DNA from: Perca fluviatilis
Taxonomy: Eukaryota > Chordata > Actinopteri > Perciformes > Percidae
Length of the DNA stretch: 64,000 bases
Reading direction: 5' to 3'
Assembly (NCBI RefSeq): GCF_010015445.1
Contig: NC_053112.1
Location: forward strand, 33,663,498 to 33,727,497
The position numbers were made by a program, and so were the translations under genes. The notes beneath the pieces were generated by a model. It was not told where the DNA came from. It worked only from the letters and a program-made list of their open reading frames with translations, and searched no databases. Position 1 is the stretch's first letter, and every line of letters begins with the position of its first letter. Shown piece by piece: positions 35,637 to 46,830 of this stretch.

Positions 35637-36839
35637 GAAAGTTACATTTCGGAACTCCACTCTCTGAGAAGGGATCATTACTTTCTTTTGGTTTGAACTC
35701 TGTGTAAACTCTGACTCAATCTCCTTTGCCTTCACTCCAATTTTTCCACCCTCTGTCTCTTACTTACACCCCCCCACACACACACTCACTTCCATATGCT
35801 TGTGTACTCAGGAGTAAACACCAGTGTTCACAGAGTAAAACAAATAGGAGATTCCTTGTGTCTGGTCATGTGGGTGACGAGAGTTCAGCTCAAACCAAGT
35901 GCACTCTCCTCTTTTTCTTATAGTGTGTGTCCTTCTGTCTTCTCCTATGTGTTAGTCTGTCATTTCCTCTGCCTGGTTCCTGCAGGAGTCAGTCTGTCTG
36001 CTCCGTAAATAGGCTTGACCTCTTTAACTTTGCACATGCTTCTCCGTTTACATCAGTGTGCGGTTGTGTGGGGGTGGGTGATTTTATACAGGCGCTCTGC
36101 CTGTAGCCACAAGTACCGTAGCTATGGGCTGCATAGATGTGTATGCCTCCTGGATGTTAAAGTTTTAATTTGAAATAATTTATTTTCTATACACTGTCAT
36201 CGTCCATTTGCTCTAAGTGCTCATGTAGCATTCAATCAGAGACAATAAAGGATCACGCTCAACAACAAATCCACTTCATAACATCGTTCTCATACACCCG
36301 GGCAAATTAAATAATTCATAATGGCCCAAGAATAACAAAAACACATGAATAATAATAAAAACAGCAATAGCATGAAAACAAACCAAACCCCTGTCAGGGA
36401 CTAGTCCTGTGCTGATTTTTCAATACAACCAGTAATGCATCAAGATATACTACTCAGGGCGAGATCAGTATGTAAAGACATACATCTATTAGAAACTATA
36501 GTGGCTTGGCTTTGAGGGGAATGCATAATTTATACATGTAGCTCATTCTAACAATTATTCTGCTCCCTCTGTTTTATGACACTTTTTTATTAACACCTTG
36601 TTAGAAGGACTATTGCAGTGCCTGTTGAAAAGGTATGAAACAGGCTGTTTGCTTGGCCTTCAGTATTGCTGCTTGCAGCTTTCTCGAGAAACGCTCATCT
36701 AAACAACTGCACTCGACACTGCGCTTCCTTGGGTCCTGAGCAATACACTTGGCATGACATGGTTGCGTCCCCTAGCAATGCGAGAGTACACAGCTAGATA
36801 TTTGGAACCATGCTATTTCCGGGAACAAAATCGTTAATT
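34431..36839. other. No gene recognised; AC-rich microsatellite
   Basis: An interrupted AC repeat lies at 35541-35636. The Thr/His frames there are artefacts. No domain or splice structure was seen in the remainder. Confidence 0.4.
35541..35636. repeat. Interrupted (AC)n microsatellite
   Basis: AC runs separated by ATTT interruptions over about 95 bp. Confidence 0.93.
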
Positions 36840-37800
36840 AAGTTTTTGTTTAGTTTATTGGTTTACACATGTACAAATACTACAGATTAACATACGCATA
36901 ATCAAATAAACATTTGATGGAGAGATGCAAAACACGCTCAGAGGGGTTTAATCTGGGCACTCTCCAATGCATAATCCAATTAAAATAGAAAGAAACTAAA
37001 ATACTGAAAAAAAAGAAAAGAAAGCCAAAAAAGCCAAAACTAAAATTACACACAACATCAAATCAACAGAACAAACACAAAAGGTAAAATAATATTATCA
37101 GTTACATAGGTTGATTACAAAGACATTCCATATGGCTAACATTGCACAGACAAAAACAAACCTTTAACAGCTTTTTTTAATTGTACAAATGTTAGCTTTG
37201 AAAAATCTGATGGCAAAGCATTCCATATCACTGAAGCTACATTTACATTGCTGTGTTTTGGATTTTAAGCAGAGTTGTGAGCCAAAAGCGATCTCCGTGC
37301 ACGCAAGTGTTTTTAGCTCCAGTAGAAGAACTAATCTCCGTTTAAACTAACCCACCCAAACCGCATATCTCATCAACATTCTCGTATACTGGGCATGCGC
37401 GTGCCGGGGTAAACAGGAGGCAGCATGTATACTCTGCCCGTTGCTGGTAGTTGCCATGGTAACGTTAGTATCTTAGTCAGAGAGACCGATACGTCATGAC
37501 ACAATCAGGTGGCGAAAGATTGGCGTCAGTGTCGGTGTTGCCAAAGGTCTCCATTTGCAGCCGTTGAGACTGCAACACAACCCCGCAGATTCCAAACCAG
37601 AACGGGGTCAGAAGTGTTTTCAAATTTCTCCGGTTTAGGGGCTCTGAAACGTCAGAGCAGTGTGAATGCGAGGTGTAAACATAGCAAAAGATATTCGTTT
37701 TTTAAAACCTAAAACTTAGCAATGTAAATGTAGCCTGAACCTCTGTTATTTAAACCAAACTGAAGTTGAGATGTTCGACAGATAGGAGGCCTGAGTTTTT
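36840..37800 (-). pseudogene. LINE ORF2 C-terminus and 3' end, split by a MITE
   Basis: On the minus strand the segment 37800-37740 reads RTSQLQFGLNNRG. After the MITE the frame continues SVIWNALPSDFSKLTFVQLK, then KAVKGLF (37235 down to about 37140). The joined pattern (R.FSFR.A..WNSLP) is the well-known C-terminus of CR1/L2/jockey-type LINE polymerases. The 3' UTR follows down to about 36840. Reading continuity across the insertion shows that the MITE landed in a pre-existing LINE copy. Confidence 0.7.
37236..37734. mobile_element. MITE with GCTACATTTACATTGCT ends and 5-bp TSD
   Basis: The 499-bp element starts GCTACATTTACATTGCTGTG and ends with the inverse GCAATGTAAATGTAGC, with further similarity over about 35 bp (TTTTGGATTTTAA against TTAAAACCTAAAA). 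CTGAA flanks both sides (37231-37235, 37735-37739). The 67-residue frame inside has no domain. The superfamily is not clear from the 5-bp duplication. Confidence 0.85.
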
Positions 37801-40177
37801 AATTATTTTGATTGGCATGATTATGAAGTTGGTAACAGAAAAAAAAAAAAACAGTTCATATACACTATAGTTATTCCTGTTACATCACTGATGCTTGAAA
37901 AGCTTTTGTTTGCTACAATATACTGTAACATCTCCGGTCTCTTCATCTGTTATTGAACAACTGAGAGCGAGTTGTACCCAGCATGCTGTTTGGCAGTGTA
38001 AGAGTTAAGTCCCCTCTCAATACACTTCACAGTGTGTGTGTAAGTCAATCGGATGAACTGTCGTTGAAAAAAAATCAAAGGACAGACATACATACAGACA
38101 GACCTAGAGCCATGCTGCCAGCCTGGTTAAAAAGATGAGTGAGATAATGGTATGAATGCTGAACACAGACAGCATTTCTTCCTCCTCTTATGCTTTACAA
38201 TAAACTGCTATGGACATCAGCATTCAGACACAGCATGAGGGAGAAATAAAACACACATGAAACAAATAGCCTGACCTTTATTCCAACTCAATAATAGTAT
38301 GGACCAAATACAAGTTGCCTTCAGCTAGATTATATAATCACACACTGTGAAATTGTTCATAAGTGTTTGCAGACTTATTTACTTTTTACAGAAATCAATA
38401 CAGTGTGCAAGTGGAAAAAAATCTCCAATTTACGGAGACATAATAATAACAAAGCCACTCTGTGCTACGAACTTCTTAAATACGAGAAGAATCATAAATA
38501 AAAGTGTTAAAAAAGACAATTTATATACGGTGCAGGGTATATAGGCATGCGTTGCGATAAGCCAGTCTATTCAAACTGCCACTCATGTTGCTCAATGTTA
38601 TATCTTTTCATCAGTAACCTTGCCTGCCAAAAAAGTCCACTAATGAACTTCATGGATAATTATAGATATAGCCTCTATAGAGGAAATAATCATGTTCACA
38701 CCCCATATCCTGCTACACAATCTGCAACTAGCTGGCTTTTGCTCCGGTGAACTCAGGTCATACTGAACAATGCAAGTATCTGCAAGCAATGCAACATGCA
38801 ATGTAGTGCTGGGGTTTATTTTAAAAGGTAAAACTTGGGCATAATCATGAGCACTGCAAAGTCCTGTGTCAAATTAGATCATACAATAGGCCATTTTTAT
38901 TGTCAGCTAAATTGCTGCAGTGCATCTAAACATGAGACTGCAGAGGAAATGGACACAGAATGATCTCTTTGTGGAGAAATGAATAATAAATTGCCAAAGC
39001 CCCAAAAAAAAAAAAAAAAAAAAAGAGTTACCTTCTAATGCCTGATTCAATGTATCAATGTGGCACAAATGCTTCTTGAATGCCGTTATGGTTTTTTGTT
39101 CCCTGATGTGAGTGCTTTCTAACAGCATGTTGTTTCAAGTGTTCATTGATTGAAAGCACGGCTCACACTGATAGCTTATTCCCTGGTTTCATATATCACT
39201 TTAACTTAAACAAAGCCAGGAAAGAGCCCACATCTAAAAGTCTCATCATCTCTTCACACCTGCAGGGATGATTTTACCACATTGGGGCTATTTATATTAT
39301 CACAATGAAAATATTTTATTTAGCTTTCCTCTCAGCCTGCTGACGTTTTCATGGTAAATTCATGTTAGACTTTAGTAGCCAACAACATGGATCTCCTTAG
39401 GTTCTGTTAAAAAATATGTGTTTAGTCCTATATAGTTAAACTGTGATTATTTGCAGAGCAAACTGAGGAGCTTGGCTTGAGCTTATTCACATGTGATGCA
39501 GCATAAGTAAGTGTAGAAAAAAACGTGTTTACTTCATGAATTAAAAATGCTGTAGAAATGACTGGACATAAGCTTTGCTAAGACATATCCTGTTAGGCAT
39601 CCTCCAGTGAAGTGAATCAAAAAGTTAGCTCATGAGCTACATCTGCTCCCTAAGCTTATCACTGCTGGTGGGGATTGCCATAGAATTATATGCAAGGCGC
39701 AATGTTTACTTCAGCTGCGTCCCATTGATAAGGCAGAGGGTGGAAGCAGTGGAGAGAAAACTAAAACCTCCGGAGAGAGTAGTAGTTTGTAGAGCAGCAA
39801 AAAAAAAATAAAAGGACTGCAGTCCAGGACCACCATTAAAAATGATGTAGAGCAAATCTCTGGACCTAAACCCAGAGGCCGAGGAGGAGCTGAATGATCA
39901 CACTGTATAATAATGAGTCATGATGAAATATGTATGTGTGAAATAGTGAGGCCATAACATAAAGCTAACACAAGTTTCTGGAGATGAAAAGTTCAGAACA
40001 AAATCCTGTCTTCAAAATGTTTCTAAAGAATAAGCAAGAAATATTTTCAGCTAACTATATATTAAATGTAGAAATATGCATTTTGCATTATGACCCCCTT
40101 TATAGTGTTATATGAACGTAGGTATTAACAGCATTTTACTATAGTTGGTCATAGTGGAGCTAATTTAAACTACTTTT
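37801..40177. other. No gene recognised; A-run at 39004-39024
   Basis: AT-rich sequence. A 21-base A-run lies at 39004-39024. No coding or structured repeat feature could be supported. Confidence 0.4.
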
Positions 40178-40487
40178 TGGCCTTGACCACCTGCCACTTT
40201 GCTCGTTTGAAAGCCATGATGTCTCTCTCTCTTATGGGTGGGCCAAATTCTCTGGGCGGGCAAAGCAGAGAAAGGGGAGGTAACCTTGCTCCTTATGACC
40301 TCATGAGGAGCAAGATTCCAGATCGGCCCATCTGAGCTTTCATTTTCTCAAAGGCAGATAAGGATACCCAGGGCTCAGTTTACACCTATCGCCATTTCAA
40401 GCCACTGGGGGACCATAGGCAGGGTGGGGGAACGCATATTAATGTTAAAAAAACTCATAAAGTGAAATTTTCATGCCATGGGACCTT
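40178..40487 (-). mobile_element. Truncated copy of the AGGTCCCATGGCATG MITE
   Basis: Reverse-complement match to 10311-10630: shared stretches (in plus-strand orientation here) include CTGGGCGGGCAAAGCAGAGA, GGAGGTAACCTTGCTCCTTA and the end CATGCCATGGGACCTTTA. The other half of the element is missing, and no TTAA is seen on that side. Confidence 0.85.
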
Positions 40488-40604
40488 TATCCCATGAAAT
40501 GTTTTTTCACTTCCCAGGGATTACTACTTAAGGGGGCCGGTGTTTTAATCCAAGCCAAAATCTTTTTTCTAATCTTAACTAGTTGTTTTGGTGCCTAAAT
40601 TTAA

Positions 40605-40847
40605 AGCAACACCAAAGCACTTTTCTTCTTCGGTCCCCCTACAGGTTGGAAGCAGAATTGTCCCATTATGTCTCATTCAAACTACAAATCCGCTACCCGA
40701 TCTGGCAAACTTGCATAGTGCGGTTATAGCCGATACAGAGCCGCAAAGCGAATGCAGAAGTGCCGTTCACCCTGTTATGAGTTGATGAACCACTGAAATG
40801 ATTTTGGAAACATTATTTTAAGGTACAAAAGAATCTTTGGTGTTGCT
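40605..40847. mobile_element. TTAA-flanked MITE, AGCAACACCAAAG family
   Basis: The 243-bp element starts AGCAACACCAAAG and ends CTTTGGTGTTGCT, a perfect 13-bp inverted repeat. TTAA lies on both sides (40601-40604, 40848-40851). It is noncoding; the 65-residue frame has no domain. Confidence 0.9.
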
Positions 40848-40851
40848 TTAA

Positions 40852-42284
40852 CTGTTTTCGCGGCATGACGACCACCTTTTGTCGGCTCAACTGCAACTAG
40901 TGCCTGAAACAACACGGTGACCGGTACCCGGTTCAAAGCAACCTTTTCTCTAGAAATATGAACTGTGAAGACCGTTAAACTTAACTGTCATGTGACCGGC
41001 TGTCATGTGAACAGCCGGTGGTCGCATAATTTTGTAGGCTATCATATGAATTGTTGTACATGAGTTTTCATTCGATATCATACAAACCTGTTCATGAGAA
41101 TGCGTTGAATCATGACCTGGTTACACAAGATAATCCACAGACCTGGTTGAGAGCAGTTTCATGTGGAAACTATTTTCTTTCTACCGAACTACACCCATCA
41201 ACTGTATCACTGCACAGAAATAAGCGCACTCCTGGACGAGATTCAGCCATTAATGCCGTCCTCCTCGGCTGAGCTGTAGCGTCAGCTAGCTCACGTGAGC
41301 TACAGTAGCAGTATCGGTTAGCTACAGTTAGAGCTCAGCCGAGGAAGACACGCCTCAAAGGTCTCCAGCTGGACGTGAACTGGAGACGCCTTAACTCCCA
41401 TAGTTAGTATTTTTTTTTCATCAAAAATAACCGGAAAACATTTTATCTGTGCTTTATCTGCTAAGTCGGAAACTGTTTATACCGAATGCATCTGTAAAAC
41501 ATTTACTGACAACATTTTTTGTGTTTCTATTACAGCATCTGAACTGGCACAGTGAACGTATTTATGGTTATGCTTAGGAAACTCATAGCACTTGATTAAG
41601 GTTACAAAAAGATTGGTTTCTTGGTTAAACATTGAAAAAGTCAAGGGTGATTTGAAACACAAGACAAAAATATTTTACCAAAACCACAAGCTTTCACTAA
41701 CCTTAACCAATGTGTTTTAGTAGCTTTATCCTATAATGACACTCAGGATGCAGAACTATAGGACACATCCACCCAAACCACATCCCTACAAGTTCTGTGC
41801 GGTACAAGAAGATAATACTTCCTGAACTGGAAATAAGTTGCAATTATGTTTCCTCCGAATATAATGGGCAAAACCATTTAGTAGTATTTAAACTTAACCT
41901 TTCGGAAACAGCGTTGGATGATAGGTCAGGCATATCACTAACAATTCCTACTTTAGATTTTTCTATAGATGATACTGTAGTGTAAAAAAACATTCAGGAT
42001 TTGCACTTATCTAATGGGGCTGGCAGCAGTGTTCTCACAAGCAGTTTCACATTCAGTTTTGATGGTTAATTACATTTCCAAGGTGTTGCCTACTACCTGG
42101 GGAGACGTTTGTTCAGCCGAACCGGGGAGAGGAGGTGACTTTGCCTCCCCCGAGCACACACAACGCTCTGTGATGGAACATGGGTCCTGAAAGGTGGCAT
42201 TAGCGACCCGCTGAAATGAAATGGTGTCAGCCTTTGTCTTACCACATGGCTGAATTTAATTTGTGTGATCCCCCATGTCCTCAG
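40852..42284. other. No gene recognised; large hairpin near 41256-41352
   Basis: GTCCTCCTCGGCTGAGCT (41256) pairs with AGAGCTCAGCCGAGGAAGAC (41331), forming a stem around a loop of about 57 bp that is itself partly self-complementary (AGCTCACGTGAGCT). A second small hairpin (GGTCTCCAGCT..AACTGGAGACGCC) follows. These may be MITE ends but no target duplication was found. The 62-residue frame at 41797-41985 is AT-rich and unrecognised. Confidence 0.45.
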
Positions 42285-42410
42285 ACCAGTGGAGCAATCA
42301 AAGGTACTGCTGATGAAGCTCAAGGGCATCCAAGAGGGCTTTTATGAACTGTGAGCAGTTATATTAAGAATGAAAAAGCATTTTTGTCGTGTGAATAAAG
42401 AACAGACTTG
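42285..42410 (+). CDS. Candidate terminal exon of an unidentified host gene
   Basis: A pyrimidine-rich tract and CCTCAG acceptor (42279-42284) precede an open stretch in which one frame reads KVLLMKLKGIQEGFYEL and stops at TGA 42352-42354. AATAAA follows at 42394-42399, 40 bp downstream. Acceptor, amphipathic charged peptide, stop and polyadenylation signal in the right order and spacing suggest the 3' end of a plus-strand gene. I do not recognise the protein and could not find upstream exons, so it could be chance or a pseudogene. Confidence 0.3.
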
Positions 42411-42430
42411 AAGGTTCAAATGAGTAGTTT

Positions 42431-43357
42431 ACACATATTTTAGGTAACAATAAAACAAATGAACTAACACTGAAAAAACAGGGAAATTCAGAAGACTGTA
42501 GTCCTTAATTATAATCATTTTGCTGCTCTCCTGCGTTGTTCCAAAATAACACCAAAATACATGTTTGTTGTTTATTTTGATGCTAGCAGGAAAGCTTAAA
42601 TCTGTATACAAAACTATACACAAACAAGCAGCTGTTATGTTTTCTAATGCAATACGTTCATGTATAGTACATGTCCCAGCACATGCTGATATGTGTGCAT
42701 TTCCTTCATAAAAAATGTGCTTTTGTGGTTTTAAAGTTTCTATCTATTGTATTATCATCTGTCATGACAGGTTATTGTTATACACTGAAGATCAAAAATA
42801 ATTCTACGATTTTATTTATTTATTTATTATTTATATTTATTAATAACCTCAACCTTTTTTAACGTTTAAATCCATTAGCGGGATTCTTAGAGGTAGATCT
42901 CACAGGATGTACTTGGAAAATTGCAGACGCACATCACTGCTTTTATTTTGAGAAGCCTGCTCAGGCAGAATCTCTGGCAGCATCCTTTTACTGTCACCAG
43001 GCAACTGCAAGATCGGCTGCTGTCGGTCATTTAGATATAGCATAACTGATGACGTTAGCTAATGTCCTTAATAGCTTTCAAATGCTAACTAAACTCACCA
43101 ACCATTTCAGTCACAACAAGCCACCTAATTTGACAGTTGGTCAAACAAGCTGGGAAGAAACAGGTCTGCCTCGGTTTTCATCCAGGTGGACAGCAGAGAA
43201 AAAGACAAGGCCACGTAGATATTTTCTCTTCTTTCAATTCATTCATTTTTGAATGCTCACATCACTCACCCTACAAAAGCCACCTGGGGCCAGATGTGTA
43301 AATGACGTGTACGCACAAAAACATGTATACACCATTGCTCATACTGTAAAGTGGTAT
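42431..43357. other. No gene recognised
   Basis: AT-rich sequence. The TTTATTTATTTATTTA run at 42811-42835 is a short simple repeat. No other feature is supported. Confidence 0.4.
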
Positions 43358-43361
43358 TTAA

Positions 43362-44053
43362 AGTGATGGTTCGGGGTAATTCACCCTAGGGTCCTTTGCA
43401 CCATGACCTCGAGCCAAACACCCCCCCAGAAGCTTTTTTCACCTGGGTCTAACACTGGGCGAGTTAGCGTAGAGTAGCGTTAGCCGCTGAGTAGCTTAGC
43501 GCGGGGCTAATGGACCCACGTTTGTATCTCTTAAATGACCCCACTAATAATGCCCGAAATGATACCAAAGGTCTACACTAGTATGTATAGGTTATGCTCT
43601 CATAAAACGATGGATTGGAAAGTTTGTAAGTACACCAGAAGTTTATGAACACTTGGCTGCTCTCTTCTGCTCTCTGTTGCTGTTGCTGCTGCTGCTGCTA
43701 CCTGCAGTTAGACGAGTGCTTAGGGCCGTCTATAAATTACTACACCGAAAAGAGATACAACAAAAATATGTATTAATTTAATGATTAAATAAGGTAATGT
43801 CTCCAAACTTAACTCAATTATTACTTGTCTCCTGCTAGTTATATTACATCACTTACTTTAAAAAATAAGTTAAATTAAAAAATAGAGATACAAACGTGGG
43901 TCCATTAGCCCCGCGCTAAGCTACTCAGCGGCTAACGCTACTCTACGCTAACTCGCCCAGTGTTAGACCCAGGTGAAAAAAGCTTCTGGGGGGGTGTTTG
44001 GCTCGAGGTCATGGTACAAAGGACCCTAGGGTGAATTACTCCGAACCATCACT
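43362..44053. mobile_element. TTAA-flanked foldback MITE with about 165-bp TIRs
   Basis: The 692-bp element starts AGTGATGGTTCGGGGTAATT and ends with the inverse AATTACTCCGAACCATCACT. Pairing continues for about 165 bp, through TAGCGCGGGGCTAATGGACC and GTTTGTATCTCT on the left against AGAGATACAAAC on the right. TTAA flanks it (43358-43361, 44054-44057). The arms are nearly identical, so it could fold into a long hairpin. The centre contains a GCTGTTGCTGCTGCTGCTGC run and no gene. Confidence 0.93.
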
Positions 44054-44259
44054 TTAAGAGAAGTTTTGAAAAAACATAATTCACTTGTGTGTTACTAATT
44101 AAAGTAATTATTTTAAGTTGGTTAACAATTCTCTTTTTTTCAATATAATTGCTTTAGTGTCTTCAATTTTGTCAGTTTTTTTTTTTTTTTTTTTACATTA
44201 GAGCCATATTTTTATTTAACCGTCTTAAGATTCTTTTCATTTCATTCTTTTTGTGAGGC

Positions 44260-44980
44260 CCTTTATAGAGTCTGTTTTGATATGAGCAACCGTAATCTAA
44301 TATTGATACGATGTGATATACTTTTTTGTCCCCGTAGGGAAACTTGTCTCAAATGCGGCACACAACATATCGTCTTATCGCTGCCTCCATAGTGGTAATA
44401 TTAAAAAACAAACAACATGTAAACAAAGCAACGACTACTGAAGCTCATCCCAACCAAAAATTACACATATTACACAACTAGTGATAAGAACAAGCAACAT
44501 ATTACACAACCCCTCATCATACCATGAATACATTGCATAACTCCTGCAGCCTCAAGCAACATCATTTAAATTTTCATTGAGGTAGGCACAAATGAGTTTT
44601 TAAAATGGTTAAGTTTACATTGAGGTACTCTATTTGGTCTGCCAGAGGGTGAGAGCTCATACTCTGTGGAGAATATGAGATGGATCAGACAATATTCTCT
44701 GTGCTTGTCTGAGAACAGACTGCACGTATATTGACTGTAGAGAGTATCATTCCTCCACATAACCTTCATGGCAGTCTGTACCAGACGTCCCACAGCTGAA
44801 TATGCTCTCTAATACAGCCTGGTAGAATAAAAAATAATCCTGTGATCCACCACATACATTCTGAGTCTGCGCAAAAAGTATAATCTCTGCTGTAAACGAG
44901 AACACAAACTTTCAACGTGGGCCTTCCAGCTAAAGGTGTTGTTCAAGTGGATGCCCAGGTACTTGTAGAAGCAGACCTGG
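44260..44980 (-). pseudogene. LINE reverse transcriptase C-terminus, jockey-type
   Basis: On the minus strand, starting near 44978, the frame reads FYKYLGIHLNNTFSWKAHVE, then SLCSRLQQRLYFLRRLRMYV and VDHRIIFYSTRLY. A stop and shifts follow, then VGRLVQTAMKVMWRNDTLYS and, at the end, YELSPSGRPNRVPQCKLNHF, KNSFVPTSMKI. This is the thumb/C-terminal domain of a LINE ORF2 common in fish. Sequence down to 44260 is probably its 3' UTR. The upstream side abuts the Harbinger end at 44981. Confidence 0.8.
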
Positions 44981-45110
44981 GGTCCGTTTCAGAAAGCAGG
45001 TTTAGTGAAAACTCTGAGTTTGTTAACCCTGAGATGAGGGAAACTCTGGGTGTTCTGTTTCAGAAAGAGAGGTTAATCAAACCTGAGAGAGAGGGGGTGT
45101 AGAATGGCCG
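44981..45110 (+). mobile_element. PIF/Harbinger-type terminal region
   Basis: GGGTCCGTTTCAGAAAGCAG begins a fish Harbinger-type end that continues GTTAACCCTGAGATGAGGGA and TTTCAGAAAGAGAGGTTAAT. A related end (CCGTTTCAGAAAGAGAGGTA, then TTACTATGGTAACTGAGCCT) is at 46121-46230 beside the HARBI1-like fragment. A repeat block (45111-46000) separates the two parts. Confidence 0.6.
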
Positions 45111-45508
45111 CATAGCGGTTGGATAATGACAGCAGGAGACTTGAAGCAGAGGTACGGTGCAGATCAACAGGTGTTTATTTCCCCAACAATTAACACAAAC
45201 TTGGAAGCCATGAGCGCATCCACCAAAACTGAGTACCACAGGCAGCATGTGGTCCAGACAGCAGCAGTGCTAAATGGAAACTGGCAGCCTTTTATAGCCT
45301 GCCACTAATCTTATCTCGACCCTACCATAGTGCCAGGTAATTCTGAAATGTACTCAATTTAAACAATTATACACAAAACAACAACCACATCAAATACGGT
45401 TCTACTTATCTACTCTTATCTCAATTTACTTGCATTTGTTACCTAATACAATCACACATAGTTAGTTTAGCAAGTACAGTCAATTAAAGTACTCCAACTG
45501 TGTGTGAA
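45111..45508. repeat. Unclassified repeat, AATGACAGCAGGAGACTTGAAG
   Basis: The sequence GCAGAGGTACGGTGCAGATC..GTGTTTATTTCCCCAACAAT resembles a fish dispersed repeat that I cannot classify. No coding content was seen. Confidence 0.3.
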
Positions 45509-45992
45509 TTGTGACAAAAGTGACAAAATAACACCAACATGTTCCTATTTCCATGCTGTGATTTGTAGAGTCACAGCGTGTACAAAAAACAGCCATCTTC
45601 TATCCGTAAACAAACCGGGAACTATATTCTCAGACAGGCTTGCTGTGAGCATATCACTCCGCCCAAGCACTATATTCTTCCGCCTGTGAATATAGTTCCC
45701 GGTTTGTTTACGGTTAGAAGATGGCTGTGTCTCATGTTACGTTGTTTTTTGTACACGCTGTGACTCTACAAATCACAACATGTAAATAGGAACATGTTGG
45801 CGTTATTTTGTCACTTATTCGGAGCAGTAGGATTGCTGGAACCATTCACCTGCCTGTTCTGCTGGCCTGATGCCGCTGGAGCCGTCAGACAGCTTTACAG
45901 CACGCACGGAGATGAGAAGGGTATGTATCGACTTGTCTAACTCTGGGGGTTACGGTGAATAAGCTAAAGTCCCAATAAGTCGGTGTGTTCCT
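45509..45992. mobile_element. Partial copy of the AGGAACACGCC foldback MITE
   Basis: The right end TCGGTGTGTTCCT followed by TTAA (45993-45996) and most of the interior match 61449-62120. Two inverted arms surround CAAACCGGGAACTATATTCT / GAATATAGTTCCCGGTTTG. The outer part of the left arm is missing. Confidence 0.85.
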
Positions 45993-46251
45993 TTAATATT
46001 TTCCAATAAACATTTAAAAACTTGTGCCTCCTTTTATTTACCTGTAACCTAATGAGCTACAGTGTACTAATGCTAAAATATTAGTGATGAAGAGCACCTT
46101 CATTACAGGGGGAACTCCAGCCCGTTTCAGAAAGAGAGGTAACTTAACCTCAGAGTCAGTTACTATGGTAACTGAGCCTGTGAACCTAACCTGGTCGGGA
46201 GCAGGTTTTCTTCTCAGTCTCCTCCCTCTGACACAGCGCTCTTTCATTTCC

Positions 46252-46307
46252 TCATTCATTCATTTGTTCATTCATTTGTTCATTCATTCATTCATTCATT
46301 CATTCAT
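46252..46307. repeat. (CATT)n microsatellite
   Basis: CATT tetramers with occasional TGTT interruptions. Confidence 0.95.
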
Positions 46308-46413
46308 CCAGTCTGTATCAGGTGCATTTTAGCACAGTTTATGTGCATGAATAAAAAAACAGGGTTGGTTTATTAACCATGTTATGTTACTATAAAACTG
46401 TTTTATTCCGAAC

Positions 46414-46830
46414 ATGGTATTTCCTTTTGTCAACAATCCCGTTGATGAAGAAGCTGTATTACTTCACAGAGAGTTAAACATACGTCAGGAGATGATATTG
46501 ATGCATTTTCATTTCCAGATAACTACCTATTTGAGTGGTATCGTTTTTCTTCATAGTCCATCAGATATGTAGATTGGTAGATAACCTTGTCCGTTATCAT
46601 ATCACTAACGTCACCCATCCTTGACATGCTCTTACATCCCAGCAGATTCTTTGTGTCACATTAAGTTCTTTTGCAAATGGCAGTTTTCTTTACAACATTG
46701 GTGATGCGGAGCATATTAGTAAAGCCACTGTATGCAGAGCCGTCAGAAGAGTGTGACTGACTCTGAAACGTTTTTTTAAACTTTTTTGTAGAGTTCCCCG
46801 GACACAAACCAGCAAGAGACGTTAAAAAGA
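46414..46830 (+). pseudogene. HARBI1-like (PIF/Harbinger) nuclease N-terminal fragment
   Basis: From ATG 46414 the frame reads MVFPFVNNPVDEEAVLLHRE, LNIRQE. A frameshift then leads to DNYLFEWYRFSS and further broken pieces: NLVRYHITNVTHP, HALTSQQILCVTLSSFANGS, FLYNIGDAEHISKATVCRAV and RRV-stop-LTLKRFF, then FPGHKPARDVKKK near 46795. This is the N-terminal part of the HARBI1/PIF DDE nuclease, including the helix that ends in VCRAV and the start of the exon carrying FPGHKPA. The catalytic DDE half is absent. At least two stops and two shifts show that it is dead. Confidence 0.85.
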
